Origin: a virus
IMG/VR virus record: IMGVR_UViG_3300024182_000014
Coordinates: 1-41,504 of that record
Direction: 5' to 3' (one strand)
DNA length: 41,504 nt
Part shown: in pieces, positions 9,035 through 18,225 of the stretch
Numbering within the stretch: position 1 is the first letter of the stretch
Layout of the letters: each line of letters begins with the position of its first letter
The notes under the pieces: model-generated
The model's database searches: none
Seen by the model: only the letters and a program-made list of their open reading frames with translations
Told to the model about the DNA's origin: nothing
Program-made: the position numbers and the translations under genes

Positions 9035-9048
9035 GACGGCGCGCCGTC
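9035..9048. other. perfect 14-base palindrome after the capsid gene
   Basis: GACGGCGCGCCGTC begins three bases after the capsid stop codon (TAG 9029-9031). It could form a GC-rich hairpin that protects the 3' end of the capsid message or causes partial termination. There is no U-run, so full intrinsic termination is unlikely. It pairs with the hairpin upstream of the capsid gene. Confidence 0.5.
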
Positions 9049-9107
9049 CCAGCCACATCCACACGATGGCGCCGTCCTACACGGTGCCCGAGACAAGGAC
9101 AACGACA

Positions 9108-9878
9108 GTGACGAACGACATCACCAACAAGACAATCTTCGTCCCCGGGACCCGCGCGCTGCCGCAGCCCGTTCCCGGCGACGGCGCGATGATCGGCGCA
9201 CGGGCGAGCCGCTACGGCGAGCTGTTCGCCGTCCCGATGGGGCGCTGGCGCTACGCGGCGGCCGATGAGGGCACGTACTTCACCGCGCACAACGCGACCA
9301 ACGACGCGGCGACCACGCTCGCCGGCCACGCCGCGCCGGTGCTCGTCGATGCCGATGCGACGATGACCAAGCCGTTCATCCACCTGGTGAACAGCGACGC
9401 GGCAACCAGCAAGACGCGCTGTTATCTCGACTTCATCGAGATCGAGGTCATCACCGCCGGCGCGAACGGCACCGCGGACAGCTGGGCCGACGCGCTCGAC
9501 ACCGGCGCCACCCGTATCACCACGCCGGGCACCGCGCTCACCAAGGTCAACCCGAACATGCAGTCGAGCGCGACCGCGGTGCTCTCGCCGACCGGCGGCG
9601 CGATCGTGGTCAGCGCCGAGACCGCGCAGTCGCGCAACCTCGGCTTCGGGCAGTTCCGACCGTCGATCCAGCTCGCCGGCGACAAGTACATGTTCGTGTT
9701 CGGCGCCGAGCCCGAGAGTGCGGGCATCGCCGGCGCGACCGCGACCATCAACCGCCACGTCATCTGCCGGCCGCCGGTCATTCTCGGCCCGACGGATTCG
9801 TACATGCTGGCCCTGTACTCGCCGTCGCAGTCCGCGGCCGGCGTCTACAAGGTCCGCATGGGCTGGCTGGAGCGCTGA
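9108..9878 (+). CDS. virion structural protein, possible head decoration protein
   Basis: 256 aa from GTG 9108, chosen because AAGGAC (9095-9100) lies seven bases upstream; an in-frame ATG at 9066 would add 14 residues but lacks a ribosome site. The protein is beta-rich with many Thr, Ala and Gly and no Cys-rich, membrane or catalytic motifs. Placement directly after the coat gene and composition suggest an abundant head or decoration protein. No family is recognised. Confidence 0.72.
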   Translation: MTNDITNKTIFVPGTRALPQPVPGDGAMIGARASRYGELFAVPMGRWRYAAADEGTYFTAHNATNDAATTLAGHAAPVLVDADATMTKPFIHLVNSDAATSKTRCYLDFIEIEVITAGANGTADSWADALDTGATRITTPGTALTKVNPNMQSSATAVLSPTGGAIVVSAETAQSRNLGFGQFRPSIQLAGDKYMFVFGAEPESAGIAGATATINRHVICRPPVILGPTDSYMLALYSPSQSAAGVYKVRMGWLER

Positions 9879-9879
9879 C

Positions 9880-10248
9880 GTGCAGTTCCAGACCGGCAAG
9901 ACGTGCGTGCACGAGGAGCGGATCATTCGGATCCGACTCCTCGGCACCGGCGCGGCCGATCCGACCGTCGAGTACGGCCCGAACATGACCGTGCTGCGCC
10001 AGGGCGTCGGCGTTCACCGCATCACGCTCACCGAGGGACGCGGAACGTTCATCGGGATCGGCGGCTACATCTTCGGCGCGGCGACGCCGGGCGATGTGAA
10101 GGGCCAGACACTCACGCGCGACACGTGGGACGCGACGAACCGCCAGCTCGACATCGCGATCTGGAACTCGAGCTTCGCCGCCGACGACCTGCAGACGACC
10201 GAGTATCTCGACGTCTCGCTCGTGTTCGCCGACACCAACAAGCCCTGA
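9880..10248 (+). CDS. hypothetical structural protein
   Basis: 122 aa from GTG 9880, one base after the previous stop. Almost wholly beta in appearance (ERIIRIRLLGTG, HRITLTEGRGTFIGIGGYIFG, YLDVSLVFAD). It contains two CVHEER/HRIT-type charged strands and no enzyme motif. It sits between head and connector genes, so a virion role (minor head or vertex protein) is likely by position only. Confidence 0.7.
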   Translation: MQFQTGKTCVHEERIIRIRLLGTGAADPTVEYGPNMTVLRQGVGVHRITLTEGRGTFIGIGGYIFGAATPGDVKGQTLTRDTWDATNRQLDIAIWNSSFAADDLQTTEYLDVSLVFADTNKP

Positions 10249-10254
10249 CCGACC

Positions 10255-10935
10255 ATGGCGCGCAATGTCCTCCTCAGCTCGCTCACCACCCGCGCTCGCC
10301 AGCGCTGGAGTGGCGAGGGGGACGGCGCGATCGATGACGTCGAGCTGAAAGCCCTGGTCGCGGAGTTCTACGGCGAGCTCCACGCGGTGGTGGCCGACAA
10401 GGGGGCTCGCTACTTCGAAACCGAGGCGACGCTCGACCTCAGCAATCTCGCCCTGCCGAGCGACCACCTCTCGACGATCGGCGTCGACCTGGTGCTCTCG
10501 GGCACGACGGGGCCGCGGCGGCCGGTGTGGGGGCCGATCGGGCCGGCTGACCGCACGTACGTCATCGGGCTCACGACGGGCGGCCCGGCCTACTTTTGGG
10601 CGGAGGAAGGCGCGAACCTCGCGCTCTACCCGACGCCGACCAGCGGCACGTACAAGCACCTGTACGTGCCGCAGCCGACGGACTTGTCGACCGCGGCCGA
10701 CTCGACCACGGTCGACTGCATCAACATCTACGGCGAGCGCCTCATCCTGTGGGGCGTCGCCTCGGTCGCGCAGCACAAGGGCTCGACAGCGCAGCAGCGC
10801 GCGATCGACGAGCACAAGCGCGCGAGAGACGAGCTCGAGTACTGGGCCTGCCAGCGCTCGCTCGGGCAGCCGGTGTATCGCATCCCGGGCGACGTGCTCG
10901 AGTCGCTGCGCTGCGGTCGGTGGTGGCGGCCGTGA
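10255..10935 (+). CDS. head-tail adaptor (connector) protein
   Basis: 226 aa. The first 50 residues form helices with an acidic turn (DDVELKALVAEFYGEL); the middle is beta-rich with a region ending in YKHLYVPQPTDLS, as seen in podovirus adaptor proteins whose extended loops contact portal and nozzle. The C-terminal third is helical and basic. Order portal, scaffold, coat, adaptor, nozzle matches P22- and T7-type phages. The family assignment is by position and general shape. Confidence 0.6.
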   Translation: MARNVLLSSLTTRARQRWSGEGDGAIDDVELKALVAEFYGELHAVVADKGARYFETEATLDLSNLALPSDHLSTIGVDLVLSGTTGPRRPVWGPIGPADRTYVIGLTTGGPAYFWAEEGANLALYPTPTSGTYKHLYVPQPTDLSTAADSTTVDCINIYGERLILWGVASVAQHKGSTAQQRAIDEHKRARDELEYWACQRSLGQPVYRIPGDVLESLRCGRWWRP

Positions 10936-11282
10936 CGCTCAAGGCGCTCGCGGCCGTCAAGCTCGCCGACCCGCTGGCCGAGCGCGCGCGGGATTCGCAC
11001 GCGAACGCGATCGCTGAGCTGCAGCAGCTGCCGGCAGCTGGGCTGATCGTCGTCGGCGACTTCACGATTCCCAACAATGGCGCGGTCGTAGTGCCGCACA
11101 AGCTCGGCCGCAATCCCGCCATGGTATGGATCTCGCCGCCGCGTGTGGCCTTCGGCGCAGCGGTGAACACGTTCGGCGTCATTTACGACGTGGTCGGCAA
11201 CGGGGTCAATCGAGCGCAATCGCTGTATCTGTCGGCGTTCAGCTATGGCGTGCCGGTCATCGTCACCGTGGTGGTGATGTAG
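10932..11282 (+). CDS. hypothetical tail-associated protein
   Basis: 116 aa from GTG 10932 (GTGA overlap). A helical N-terminus (residues 1-35) is followed by beta strands (LIVVGDFTIPNNGAVVVPH, MVWISPP) and a hydrophobic end VPVIVTVVVM. It abuts the nozzle gene with no gap. Likely a small virion protein at the head-tail joint; no direct motif supports this. Confidence 0.68.
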   Translation: MTLKALAAVKLADPLAERARDSHANAIAELQQLPAAGLIVVGDFTIPNNGAVVVPHKLGRNPAMVWISPPRVAFGAAVNTFGVIYDVVGNGVNRAQSLYLSAFSYGVPVIVTVVVM

Positions 11283-14200
11283 ATGGCCTACAACGGGCTC
11301 AACTGGCAGGTGATGCAGCTGCCGCTCGCGGCCGGGCTGCAGCAGCGCACCGACGATCGCGCGCGACCGCAGCCGTACCTCGACATCTGCCGCGACGTGC
11401 AGTTCGACGAGGACGGCGGCACGCAGACGCGCCTGCCGTACCTCGCGATGTCCAACAGCATCTTCGGCGGCGGCACGTTGTCGAATTGCCGGCGGCTCGC
11501 GGTGGTCAACGGCGAGCTCTGCGTGTTCACCGACACGGCGCTGTACAGCTGGAACGCGCAGCTGGCGGTATGGGCGCTGCGGGGAACGCATATGGCGGTC
11601 ACCATCGACACGGCGCAGCGCTTCGCGCGCGCCACTGACCAGTTCTTCGCGGACCGCGCCGAGCTGAGCAACACCATCGTGTACGCGTGGTACGAGCCGA
11701 ATGGCGCGGTTCTAGGTGGCGCCGTGTACGCGGCGGCGATGGACAAGGCGACCGGCTCGGTGCTCGTCGCGCCGACGCTCGTCGCACCCTCGAGTGGCAA
11801 TACCTTCAGTGTGCGGCTTGTGGCGCTGTCGACAAAGATCCTCATGTTCACGGAGGTCGGCGGCGCGAATCGCACACTCGAGGTTCGCGCCGTTGACCCG
11901 GCGGCGCCGCTCACCGGGATTCAGTCGGTCGCCACCACGGTCATCGCGTCCGGTGTGATGGGTGGGACCGGATACGACGTCGTCCGAGTACTCGGCGCCG
12001 ATCAGGCGGTCGGCGCGGCCGTCCGGGCAACGACCACGTCCTACTCGGCGTTCACGGTGACCGCGGGGCTTGCTGTTGCGACCTCGACCAAGGCCCGCAC
12101 GGCCGATGGCCGAATCGCCGTGGCCTCGCGGCCATCGAGCGGCACGCAAACACACATCTTCCGCACGGTATCCGGCACGACTCAGGTGCTTGGCGACGTC
12201 GTCACGACGAGCACGCTTGCGGATGTCGCGACCGGTCAGGTGATCGGAACCTACACCGCGAATCCGAACCACCTGACCGCGTGCTATCGCTCGGCGCAGA
12301 CGGCCGGGCATTTCGTGTGCCGCGTGTTTTGGACTGCGAACGAGTTCACGGCGAACACGCCAGAGACCAAGAGCAACACCGTCGATGACGCGGGAACGAT
12401 CGGGACGCAAGCGACGTTCGCCGACGGGCTGGGCATCGCGTCCCGCGCCTTCGACTACAGCGGCTCGGTCTATGTCAACGCGATGTTCGCGCTCAGCAGC
12501 TTGGCCTCGACGGCGATCGGCTCGTCGCTGCAGAACACCTACTTCCTGTACCGCGAGGACGGCTCGCTGATCGGCAAGGCGCTCGCCGGCGTCGCGAGTG
12601 GGTTCGAGAACGTCGGCGTGCGACCCGGTGTCGGGCTCACCAGCGGAACGGCAACGTTTTCGTGGGCCGGCGCGGCGCGGCGCACGCTCGAGGCGGACTC
12701 CGGGGCCTCGCTGCCCGAGGCCGGGGGCAACTCGTACGGATCCCGGACGCTCACCGACATCACGATCGCGTTCGACACGAACGACGCGCGCCGCACCGCG
12801 CAGCTGGGGCGCACGGCGTACATCACCGGCGCCGAGATCCTGCAGTACGACGGCGTGCAGCTCGTCGAGGTCGGCTTCAATACGTTCGCCTATTCATTTG
12901 TGCCGGCGGACGGCGGTGTGACCGGCGGCGCGGCGATGGCAGCGGGAACCTACGCGTACAAGCCGACGTTCGCGTACACGAATGGGCAGGGCGAAAAGGA
13001 GCGCTCGACCACCGCGGCGATCACGACCGTCGCCATCGCCGCCGGCGCCAGCTCGATGTCGGCGGCCTCCGGCAGCGGCCCGCTGTATACGACCCGCAAG
13101 ACGTCGCCCGTGCCAACGTTCGAGGTCTGGCGCACCGTGGTCAATCCGCCGCCGGGCAACCCGCCATTCTATCGGGTGAGCTCGCAGGACCCGAGCGTCA
13201 CCACGAATCCGAATAGGTATCTTCTGACCCCGTCGCCGGTGCCAGCGTTCACCGATTTCCTCGCGGATTCGTCCATCCTTGGAAGGGAGCAGAATCCAGA
13301 GAACGACGATGTGCTTGAATCGCTGGCACCGCCGCCGGCGACAATCATCATCGCGACCGACACCCGCCTATATATTGCGGGCGTCGCCGGCGACCCCGAT
13401 CGCGTGTGGTATTCGCGCGAGCGCAACGACGGCGAGATCGCATCGTTTCACGACACGCTGACGATCGACGTGCCTCAGGTCGGCGGCGATATCACTGCCA
13501 TCTGGTTTCAGGACGAGATCCTGTTTGTCGCGCGCGAGACCGCGCTCTACCAGTTCCCGGGGCAGGGGCTCGACAACCGCGGCCAGGGTAGCGGATTCGG
13601 CCCGGCGCGCGTCGTCTCGGCAGACATCGGTGTGGTCAGCCAGGAGTCCGTGGTGCTCACGCCGCACGGCACGCTGTTCCAAAGCCGGAAGGGCTGGCAG
13701 CTACTCGACCGCAGCGGATCGGCGGTGCTCTACATCGGCGGCGCGATCTTTGACTTCGAGACCGAGACGGTGCTCGCGACCAGCATCGTCGAGACGCAGC
13801 ATCACGTTCGCATCCTCACCAACCAGCGCATGATCCTCTGGGCGTACCCGCGCCAAGGGGGGGCCGGCGGGGCGTACCCGCAGCAGATGGCCGCCGGCGG
13901 GCAGTGGGGCGAGTGGGTCATCGCCGACGGCGTGCATGCCTGCATGTGGCAAGGGCAGCACGTCTACCTGACCGCGACCGGCCCGAAGATCCAGCAGACC
14001 TCGTACTCGAACCTGACCTACGGGATCGACATCGAGGAGACATGGATCAAGCTGGCCGACCTGCAGGGCGCGGCGCGCGTGCGCAAGGTGCAGCCGCTCG
14101 GTGAGGTGCGCAGCGAATGCCTGCTCCGCATGCGTATCGCCTACAACTACGATCCGACGTACGTCGACGACATCGTGTGGCCCCCCTCGCCGTTCGTGGT

Positions 14201-14792
14201 CGGCGGCCCGCTACAGATGGCCCACGGTCCCAAGCGACCCGCATGCGAGGCGATCAAGGTGCGCATCAGCGCGGTCGCTGAGCTTGCCAGCGCGACGCTC
14301 GCCACCGCATCCGCGCTCTCGCCGGCAGTCGCGACATCGGGTACGGCGTGGGCGGCGACATGGCGGGTCACCGGCACGAAGCGCTCCGGCGAGCTCGGCA
14401 ACGCGATCACGATGGCCATCACGTTCGAGAGCGGCGCGAACCGCGTCGACGTGCGCGATGGGCTCTCGTGGCAGCCGTCGCTCGGCGTGTGGCTTCCGCA
14501 GCCGGGCTGCATCGGCGTGCGCGTCGCATGCACCGCGGCGAGCCTGACGGTCGCGGCGCTCGAGGCGGCGATCGCGTCCGGCACCGCGCTCGCGGTGCTC
14601 GCGACCCCCGACGCGGCGCCGACCAAGACGATCAACATCGCGACTATGGCCGGCCAGGTCGCGACCGGGGCGTTCAGCGGCGGCGCGTTCACGGCGCCCA
14701 CCGGCGAGGCGTTCAAGCTCACCGGCCTTGCCCTCGAAGTCGGCATCGAGGGTGGTCTCTACCGGCGCCTCGCCGCGGCGCAGAAGGCATGA
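11283..14792 (+). CDS. tail nozzle / head-closure protein, beta-propeller type
   Basis: 1169 aa, the largest gene. It resembles podovirus nozzle proteins (P22 gp10-type stabilisation protein, T7 gp12-type tubular protein), which close the packaged head and form the short tail tube. Typical features are an N-terminus that lists source-data-like strands (FDEDGGTQTRLPY), and about residues 680-960 with repeated propeller-like blades (TRLYIAG, FQDEILFVARETALY, VVLTPHGTLFQSRKGW). The C-terminal 250 residues are Thr/Ala-rich beta and may be a phage-specific add-on. Confidence 0.75.
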   Translation: MAYNGLNWQVMQLPLAAGLQQRTDDRARPQPYLDICRDVQFDEDGGTQTRLPYLAMSNSIFGGGTLSNCRRLAVVNGELCVFTDTALYSWNAQLAVWALRGTHMAVTIDTAQRFARATDQFFADRAELSNTIVYAWYEPNGAVLGGAVYAAAMDKATGSVLVAPTLVAPSSGNTFSVRLVALSTKILMFTEVGGANRTLEVRAVDPAAPLTGIQSVATTVIASGVMGGTGYDVVRVLGADQAVGAAVRATTTSYSAFTVTAGLAVATSTKARTADGRIAVASRPSSGTQTHIFRTVSGTTQVLGDVVTTSTLADVATGQVIGTYTANPNHLTACYRSAQTAGHFVCRVFWTANEFTANTPETKSNTVDDAGTIGTQATFADGLGIASRAFDYSGSVYVNAMFALSSLASTAIGSSLQNTYFLYREDGSLIGKALAGVASGFENVGVRPGVGLTSGTATFSWAGAARRTLEADSGASLPEAGGNSYGSRTLTDITIAFDTNDARRTAQLGRTAYITGAEILQYDGVQLVEVGFNTFAYSFVPADGGVTGGAAMAAGTYAYKPTFAYTNGQGEKERSTTAAITTVAIAAGASSMSAASGSGPLYTTRKTSPVPTFEVWRTVVNPPPGNPPFYRVSSQDPSVTTNPNRYLLTPSPVPAFTDFLADSSILGREQNPENDDVLESLAPPPATIIIATDTRLYIAGVAGDPDRVWYSRERNDGEIASFHDTLTIDVPQVGGDITAIWFQDEILFVARETALYQFPGQGLDNRGQGSGFGPARVVSADIGVVSQESVVLTPHGTLFQSRKGWQLLDRSGSAVLYIGGAIFDFETETVLATSIVETQHHVRILTNQRMILWAYPRQGGAGGAYPQQMAAGGQWGEWVIADGVHACMWQGQHVYLTATGPKIQQTSYSNLTYGIDIEETWIKLADLQGAARVRKVQPLGEVRSECLLRMRIAYNYDPTYVDDIVWPPSPFVVGGPLQMAHGPKRPACEAIKVRISAVAELASATLATASALSPAVATSGTAWAATWRVTGTKRSGELGNAITMAITFESGANRVDVRDGLSWQPSLGVWLPQPGCIGVRVACTAASLTVAALEAAIASGTALAVLATPDAAPTKTINIATMAGQVATGAFSGGAFTAPTGEAFKLTGLALEVGIEGGLYRRLAAAQKA

Positions 14793-14796
14793 ACCG

Positions 14797-15729
14797 ATGA
14801 GCACGTGGAACAGCTGGGGCGACACCGGACAGCGGCTCTTCGTGCCGCTCGGCGGCAACGTCGACAACAGCAATGCGCCGTGGTGGGACCTCGGCGGCAT
14901 GGCGCAGCGGAGCATGGATCAGGCGGATCAGGCGGAACGGCAGCGCAAGCAGCTCCTCTATGATCAGTCGCGCGCCGCGAGCGATTTCGCCGACCAGGCG
15001 CAAGGCGGCTATCAAGACTACGGGCGCCAGGCGCAGCCCGTTCTCGATCAGCTGCAACGACAGGCGAGCGGTCAGGACTCGGTCTCCGCCGAGCAGCTCC
15101 GCCAAGGGCTTCAGCAGAACGTCGCCGCGCAGCGCTCGCTCGCCGCGGGCGCATCGCCGCACAATGCCGCGATGGCGGCTCGTACGGCCGCGATCCAGTC
15201 TGGCCGGCTCGGCGCAGGGCTGGCGGGGCAGCAGGCGATCGCCGGCATCCAGGAGCGCCAGTCCGCTAACCAGAGCTACGGCAACCTGCTCGGCAACCTG
15301 CGCGGACAGGATCTTCAGGCCTCGCTCGGGGATCGACAGAACGCGATGTCGGGCTACGCGGCACAGAACGCCGGGCAGCCCGAGAAGAGCGGGATCGAGA
15401 AGTACGGTCCCGCGGCGATCGGCGCGCTCGGCGCCATCTTCTCCGATCGCCGGCTCAAGACGGACGTGAAGGACGGCGGCGAGCAAGCCGACGCGATGCT
15501 GTCCGCGCTCCGGCGCGCCTCGAAGTACCGCTACAAGGACGAACGGGACGGCGACGGCGAGCACCTGGGGCCGATGGCGCAGGACCTCGAGCGCGCTGGC
15601 AGCCGCGCAGTGGTCGACACGCCACGCGGCAAGATGGTCAACGGCGCGCGCCTCGCGAGTGAGAACACCGCGATGCTCGCGGCGCTGCGCGATCGGGTCG
15701 CCAAGCTCGAGCGGGGCGCGGGGCGCTGA
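14797..15729 (+). CDS. helical virion protein with C-terminal S74 auto-processing chaperone domain
   Basis: 310 aa. Residues 30-200 are Gln/Ala/Arg-rich and look helical (repeated QAQQ/RQ patterns), with no beta-fibre region. Residues 215-310 match the intramolecular chaperone auto-processing (peptidase S74) family: SDRRLK at 216-221 with the cleavage Ser216 and catalytic-type Lys221, then KYRYKDE, LGPMAQDLE and a final leucine-zipper-like helix (NTAMLAALRDRVAKLE). In fibres this domain trimerises the partner and cuts itself off. Here it is attached to a protein placed with the ejection genes, which is odd. Confidence 0.75.
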   Translation: MSTWNSWGDTGQRLFVPLGGNVDNSNAPWWDLGGMAQRSMDQADQAERQRKQLLYDQSRAASDFADQAQGGYQDYGRQAQPVLDQLQRQASGQDSVSAEQLRQGLQQNVAAQRSLAAGASPHNAAMAARTAAIQSGRLGAGLAGQQAIAGIQERQSANQSYGNLLGNLRGQDLQASLGDRQNAMSGYAAQNAGQPEKSGIEKYGPAAIGALGAIFSDRRLKTDVKDGGEQADAMLSALRRASKYRYKDERDGDGEHLGPMAQDLERAGSRAVVDTPRGKMVNGARLASENTAMLAALRDRVAKLERGAGR

Positions 15730-18225
15730 ATGGCCGATCCGGCGCTCTATGGTGACGTCGCGGGCGGCTTGCCGCCGGACGCGCCCGACCTCGCGTCGCT
15801 GCAGTATCCGTGGAGCGTCCCGCCGGCGACGGTTCTGCAGCCTGGCGTTGGCATCCCAGCGGACGCACTGGACGCCGCGGTCGCTGCTGCTCCAGCGCTC
15901 GGGCCGCCAACCCAGGACGAGCTCGCGGCGCGCGGGCTGGCGGCGATGGCGCAGCCCGCGCCGCCCGAAGTTCAGCCGGCCCCAGCGCCGGAGCCGCCGC
16001 CCTACGCCGGGCCGCAGCCGGCGATCGCGGGACCCCCGGGGCCGCCGCCGATCGGGCCGCCCGCGCCGACCGTCGCGCAGCTGCCGGACGTCACGGTGTC
16101 CACCGAGCAGCAGCCCTCAGAAGCCGCGGCGCTCGCCGCCGATCCGCTGCGCACGCAGCCCGGCGCGCAGGGCGTCGTCGGCCAGCTCTCGCCGACGCAG
16201 ATCCTCAGCGATGAAGAGGCCGGCCGCGCGCTCGCGAACCTGCCGCCCGAGAAACAGGCCGAGATTCGCGCGAAGTTCGAGGCCGCCAAGACCGACGACT
16301 ATGCGACGAAGCTGCTCGAGGCCTCGACGGCCAACCGCATCCGCGCACAGGAGAATGCCGATCGCTACCAGAAGGCGCAGACCGCGGCCGAGCAGAAGGC
16401 GGCCGAGCTCGATCGCGACTACAAGGCGCTCGCGGCCGAGCACATCGATCCGCACGGAGGGCTGAGCAAGGGCCAGCGATTCGCGGGACTCCTCGCCGGC
16501 ATCATCGGCGGCCTCGTCCAAGCGCGCACCGGCGGTCCCAACCAGGGCATCCTGATGCTGCAGCACGCGATCGATACGGGCATCGAGACGCAGAAGGCGG
16601 ACATCTTGAACCGCCGCGGCATCCTCGCGGCGCGCCAGACGGCCGTCGGCGAGATGTTCGCGCGCACGGGCGACATGTACAGGTCGGCGGAGACCGCCCG
16701 CGCCGCGGCGTGGGAGTCGACAATCCAGCAGCTCCAGGCCGAGCAGCTGAAGTACGACCCGCGCGGCACGACGTCGATGCGGATCGCCGACACGATCATG
16801 CAGGCACGCGCGGCGCAGCGGGCCGGCACCAACGCCTATGCGCAGCAGCAGCTCAAGAACTATCTCGACGTCTCGAAGGAGAATCGCGAGGGCGTGCTCG
16901 CGCAGAGCACGGTCGGCAAGAACGCGTCCGAGATCACGAAGAACAACGCCGAGGCGGCCAAGCTACTCGCGAAGCTCGGCGGTGGCGGTCCTGGCGGCGC
17001 GGCCGCGGGCGCCGGCTACCAGGTCGCGACCGGTTTCTACAACCCCTTCATGCATCCCGACGAGCCGGGCGCCGCGATCATGGGCAAGCGCCAGCTCGGC
17101 GGCAAGGGCGAGGACGCCAAGGAGCGCAAGGGCGTTCAGGACCAGCTCGATGTCTACGCGGGCATCAACGACTACTACGGCAAGCTCGCCGACATCGGCC
17201 GGCGCATCGACAACGCCAAGTCGCTCGGCGAGTCCATCTGGTCGGCGCGCAAGAGCACGCTCGGCGCCGAGTACGACGCGGCGCGAGAGGCGCTGATGGT
17301 CTACCTGACCAAGCTCCTCGGCGACAAGCTCACCCAGGGCCAGCTCGAGGCGCAGCAACATCGCATCCCGGAGCGCGCCTCGGTGTTCGAGTCGCGTGAT
17401 CCCGGGAAGCAGATCCAGGACGCGCTCTCGGACGCCGATCGCGACTTCGGCCGCTCGATGTCGGTGGTGGGCGTCGATGCCGACCCGGTCATCAAGATCG
17501 CCCAGCGCCAGCGCGCTGTGGTGCAGGCGAGCTCGAACCAGGAGCTCGACGCCGCACAGGCCGCGGCGGCCGCGCACCCGGAGAGCAAGGACGCGCAGAC
17601 CGCGCTCGCGGCGGCATCGCAGCGCGTACACGACGAGACGGCGGCCGCGCAGCAACGCGAAAAGGATGTGACTACCGCGCGCGATCTGCCGCCGCCCCCG
17701 GCGCCGCTGCCCGAGCTCGAGGGGCGCCCCGTCGCCGAGGCCGCCGCCGTCAAGGAGGCCAACCGGGCCACCCTTCGGTACACGCAGTTGCTCCAGCGGT
17801 TCCACGCCGCGGCCGGCGATACCTCATATCGCAAGGGACTCAAGCCGGGCGAGCTCTCCGCGGCGGATGCCGATGCCGCGACGAAACTCGGGGGGCTGGC
17901 GCGCGAGGTCCTTGACGCCCAAGCGCTCGCCGATCAACAGCGCACGAAGGCCGCCGGCGAGATCCGCCGGCACGAGGTCGCCGATCGCGCCAAGGCGCTC
18001 GGCATCGACCCGGACGAGGCGCTCCGGCGAGCTCGCCTGGGGCTGCCGATCGGCGACGAGCCGGCGCCGCAGCCGGCGGCCCCCGCGCCCAACCCGCTCG
18101 CGCCGAACGCTTCCTATCTGCCCGGCGCCGATCCGTTCGCGCCGCCGATCAATGCGTCGCGGTCGGCGACGCCGGCGCCATGGGAGGTCAACCCGCCGAA
18201 TCCGAAGAAGAAGGGCAAGCGGTAG
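15730..18225 (+). CDS. internal virion (DNA ejection) protein candidate
   Basis: 831 aa. The first 130 residues are Pro/Ala-rich and probably disordered; residues 150-430 are helical and include a Gly-rich hydrophobic stretch (FAGLLAGIIGGLVQA, about 257-271). The rest is Ala/Gln/Lys-rich helix with long charged runs and a Pro-rich end. Size, low-complexity helical composition and place after the nozzle match the E-proteins that podoviruses carry in the head and eject to span the envelope. No muramidase motif is seen. Confidence 0.62.
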   Translation: MADPALYGDVAGGLPPDAPDLASLQYPWSVPPATVLQPGVGIPADALDAAVAAAPALGPPTQDELAARGLAAMAQPAPPEVQPAPAPEPPPYAGPQPAIAGPPGPPPIGPPAPTVAQLPDVTVSTEQQPSEAAALAADPLRTQPGAQGVVGQLSPTQILSDEEAGRALANLPPEKQAEIRAKFEAAKTDDYATKLLEASTANRIRAQENADRYQKAQTAAEQKAAELDRDYKALAAEHIDPHGGLSKGQRFAGLLAGIIGGLVQARTGGPNQGILMLQHAIDTGIETQKADILNRRGILAARQTAVGEMFARTGDMYRSAETARAAAWESTIQQLQAEQLKYDPRGTTSMRIADTIMQARAAQRAGTNAYAQQQLKNYLDVSKENREGVLAQSTVGKNASEITKNNAEAAKLLAKLGGGGPGGAAAGAGYQVATGFYNPFMHPDEPGAAIMGKRQLGGKGEDAKERKGVQDQLDVYAGINDYYGKLADIGRRIDNAKSLGESIWSARKSTLGAEYDAAREALMVYLTKLLGDKLTQGQLEAQQHRIPERASVFESRDPGKQIQDALSDADRDFGRSMSVVGVDADPVIKIAQRQRAVVQASSNQELDAAQAAAAAHPESKDAQTALAAASQRVHDETAAAQQREKDVTTARDLPPPPAPLPELEGRPVAEAAAVKEANRATLRYTQLLQRFHAAAGDTSYRKGLKPGELSAADADAATKLGGLAREVLDAQALADQQRTKAAGEIRRHEVADRAKALGIDPDEALRRARLGLPIGDEPAPQPAAPAPNPLAPNASYLPGADPFAPPINASRSATPAPWEVNPPNPKKKGKR

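Noticed and set aside
7439-9064. Long minus-strand open frame over the capsid gene
   Set aside because: Opposes a gene with strong RBS and virion-type protein; Arg/Asp/His-rich shadow.
9066-9107. ATG 9066 as start of the gene after the capsid gene
   Set aside because: No ribosome site before it, while GTG 9108 has AAGGAC at a good distance. The longer form remains possible.
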